In this document: piece by piece, positions 21,325 to 22,286 of the stretch
Position numbering within the stretch: position 1 is the first letter of the stretch
Layout: each line of letters opens with the position of its first letter
Assembly (NCBI GenBank): GCA_030699515.1
Contig: JAUYME010000026.1
Coordinates: 1-22,286 of the forward strand
Length of the DNA: 22,286 bases
Source: a bacterium
GTDB taxonomy: Bacteria; Patescibacteriota; Minisyncoccia; UBA6257; 1-14-0-10-44-23
Direction: 5' to 3'
The notes under the pieces: model-generated
The model's database searches: none
Told to the model about the DNA's origin: nothing
What the model saw: only the letters and a program-made list of their open reading frames with translations
Program-made: the position numbers and the translations under genes

Positions 21325-22286
21325 ATGAAGCCACGCACTTTTATCTCTTCTCTAAAAGACTTTCTTAAAAGCAAAGAAGCCCGATCCTTTTGGGTGGCTA
21401 TTGGCTTTATTTTTGTTCTTATTTTAATCAGCGTTTTCGCCACAGAGGGCTGGATTAAATATGTTGACATAGCATTACTTATCCTCGTTGCCGGAATTCT
21501 TTTTGTAAATTCTTTTAAAAAAATCAAAAGCTCCAGCAATTTATCTCTGGAACAAAGCCTTTTAGACTCCATCGTTAAATATTTAGACGATGCGGTGATT
21601 ACCTACGACCAAAATTTTAAAGTTCTTAACTTTAATAAGTCCGCCGAAAAACTTTTCCAACTGAAAGAGGCTGAGATAATCGGCCAAGACTTTAGCCTGC
21701 AACAATCCAGCAAAAATCCGCGTTTTTCTCTGCTGCGCCAGGTAATGTTTCCTTCCCTTGCCCCAAGTATCAGGAAAATTTCAAAACCCGGAGCCTATCC
21801 GCAGGTGGTACACCTTTCTTTTGAAACGCCATACCTAGAACTTCAGTCCATCACCATCCCAATCCAGCCAGAACAAGGCAAGCCAAAAGCTTTTGTTAAA
21901 ATTATCACCGACCAAACTCGCCAAATTAGTATTGTTAAAAGCAAAAACGAGTTTGTTACCGTGGCCAGCCACCAGCTTAGAACCCCAATCTCTGCCATCA
22001 ACTGGGCCTTTCAAGAACTGTCCAAGCCGGAGCTAAGCGCCGGCCAGCGCAAAGAAATTTTTGAAGCCGGCTCTAAAGCAGCCCAAAAATTAAGCAACAT
22101 TATTAAAGATTTCCTCAACGTGGCCAAAATTGAAGAAGGCCGATTCGGCTACAACTTTGAGAAGACACAAATTATTACCTTTATTGAAGAAGTTGTTGCT
22201 CAAGCCGCTATTGTTGCAAAGCAACACGGCATCAATCTTTATTTTGAAAAACCAAAGCAAGACTTTGAAATAACTGCCGACAAGTT
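21325..22286 (+). CDS. Membrane sensor histidine kinase (3' end cut off)
   Basis: The first 320 residues are visible. Two hydrophobic helices (about 22-39 and 47-63) with almost no loop between them are followed by a PAS-like domain (about 76-200; DSIVKYLDDAVITYDQNFKVL, then FNKSAEKLFQLKEAEIIGQDF). A HisKA dimerisation domain follows, with the phosphorylated His216 in ASHQLRTPISAI. The window ends at the start of the ATPase domain (EITADK, just before its N-box). With so little extracellular sequence, the signal is probably sensed in the membrane or by the cytoplasmic PAS domain. No response regulator is visible; it could lie downstream. Confidence 0.92.
   Translation, partial: MKPRTFISSLKDFLKSKEARSFWVAIGFIFVLILISVFATEGWIKYVDIALLILVAGILFVNSFKKIKSSSNLSLEQSLLDSIVKYLDDAVITYDQNFKVLNFNKSAEKLFQLKEAEIIGQDFSLQQSSKNPRFSLLRQVMFPSLAPSIRKISKPGAYPQVVHLSFETPYLELQSITIPIQPEQGKPKAFVKIITDQTRQISIVKSKNEFVTVASHQLRTPISAINWAFQELSKPELSAGQRKEIFEAGSKAAQKLSNIIKDFLNVAKIEEGRFGYNFEKTQIITFIEEVVAQAAIVAKQHGINLYFEKPKQDFEITADK

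Noticed and set aside
21096..21572. 158-codon minus-strand frame
   Set aside because: Antisense to the histidine kinase and to the GC-rich repeat; the plus-strand kinase has clear domain motifs.
1..22286. CRISPR array, insertion sequence or tRNA genes
   Set aside because: No regular repeat-spacer pattern, no transposase frame and no T-loop/acceptor-stem combination was found by eye.

Overview
The window looks like a piece of chromosome from a Candidate Phyla Radiation (Patescibacteria) bacterium, most likely of the Parcubacteria group. This is an inference from gene content. The genes are a PrgI / split VirB4 / VirB2-like type IV secretion set, a lamin-tail-domain protein beside ruvB and tsaE, a compact YebC, a stand-alone PolA-type 5'-3' exonuclease, few Shine-Dalgarno sequences, and gaps packed with short palindromes and tandem words. 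No rRNA or tRNA gene was seen.

Layout. (1) 1-6734, plus strand: a secretion or pilus operon. It holds a truncated Pro/Gln-rich protein, a PrgI membrane protein, a separate VirB4/TraC N-terminal-domain protein, the VirB4 motor ATPase, a secreted protein, a VirB2-like pilin with a very long tail, and a membrane-anchored propeller-like protein. It ends at a strong terminator (6970-7006). (2) 7135-8792, minus strand: the classic origin-side cluster rpmH-rnpA-yidC-jag. (3) 8793-11869: the rpmH/dnaA gap, dnaA and dnaN on the plus strand. This is the expected replication-origin neighbourhood. (4) 11986-14992: ruvC and a class A penicillin-binding protein. (5) 15164-15703, minus: a short yebC. (6) 15956-17635: a pilB/gspE-family ATPase. 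(7) 17636-18178: a gene-free stretch that appears to hold an undescribed structured RNA gene on the minus strand, with its own promoter and terminator. (8) 18179-21064: ruvB, a lamin-tail-domain membrane protein, tsaE and a PolA-type exonuclease, closely packed. (9) 21325-end: a sensor histidine kinase cut off by the window edge.

How the genes work together. The first block is a surface-appendage or secretion machine, to which the PilB-family ATPase may or may not be related. The central block is the core of replication initiation (DnaA, sliding clamp) next to membrane-protein insertion (YidC, Jag) and RNase P. The ruvC and ruvB genes supply Holliday-junction processing from separate sites; no ruvA is in the window.

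Most notable observations: the minus-strand RNA candidate at about 17733-17912 (16-bp closing stem, inner stem, cUUCGg-capped apical hairpin, TTGACA-17-TAAAAT promoter); two degenerate arrays of 9-bp units; two copies of one long palindrome; several imperfect 14-36-bp inverted repeats in gaps; and promoter -10 elements so close to start codons that leaderless mRNAs are likely. I could not run any search or folding, so family calls rest on recognised motifs and pairing counts on manual reading.
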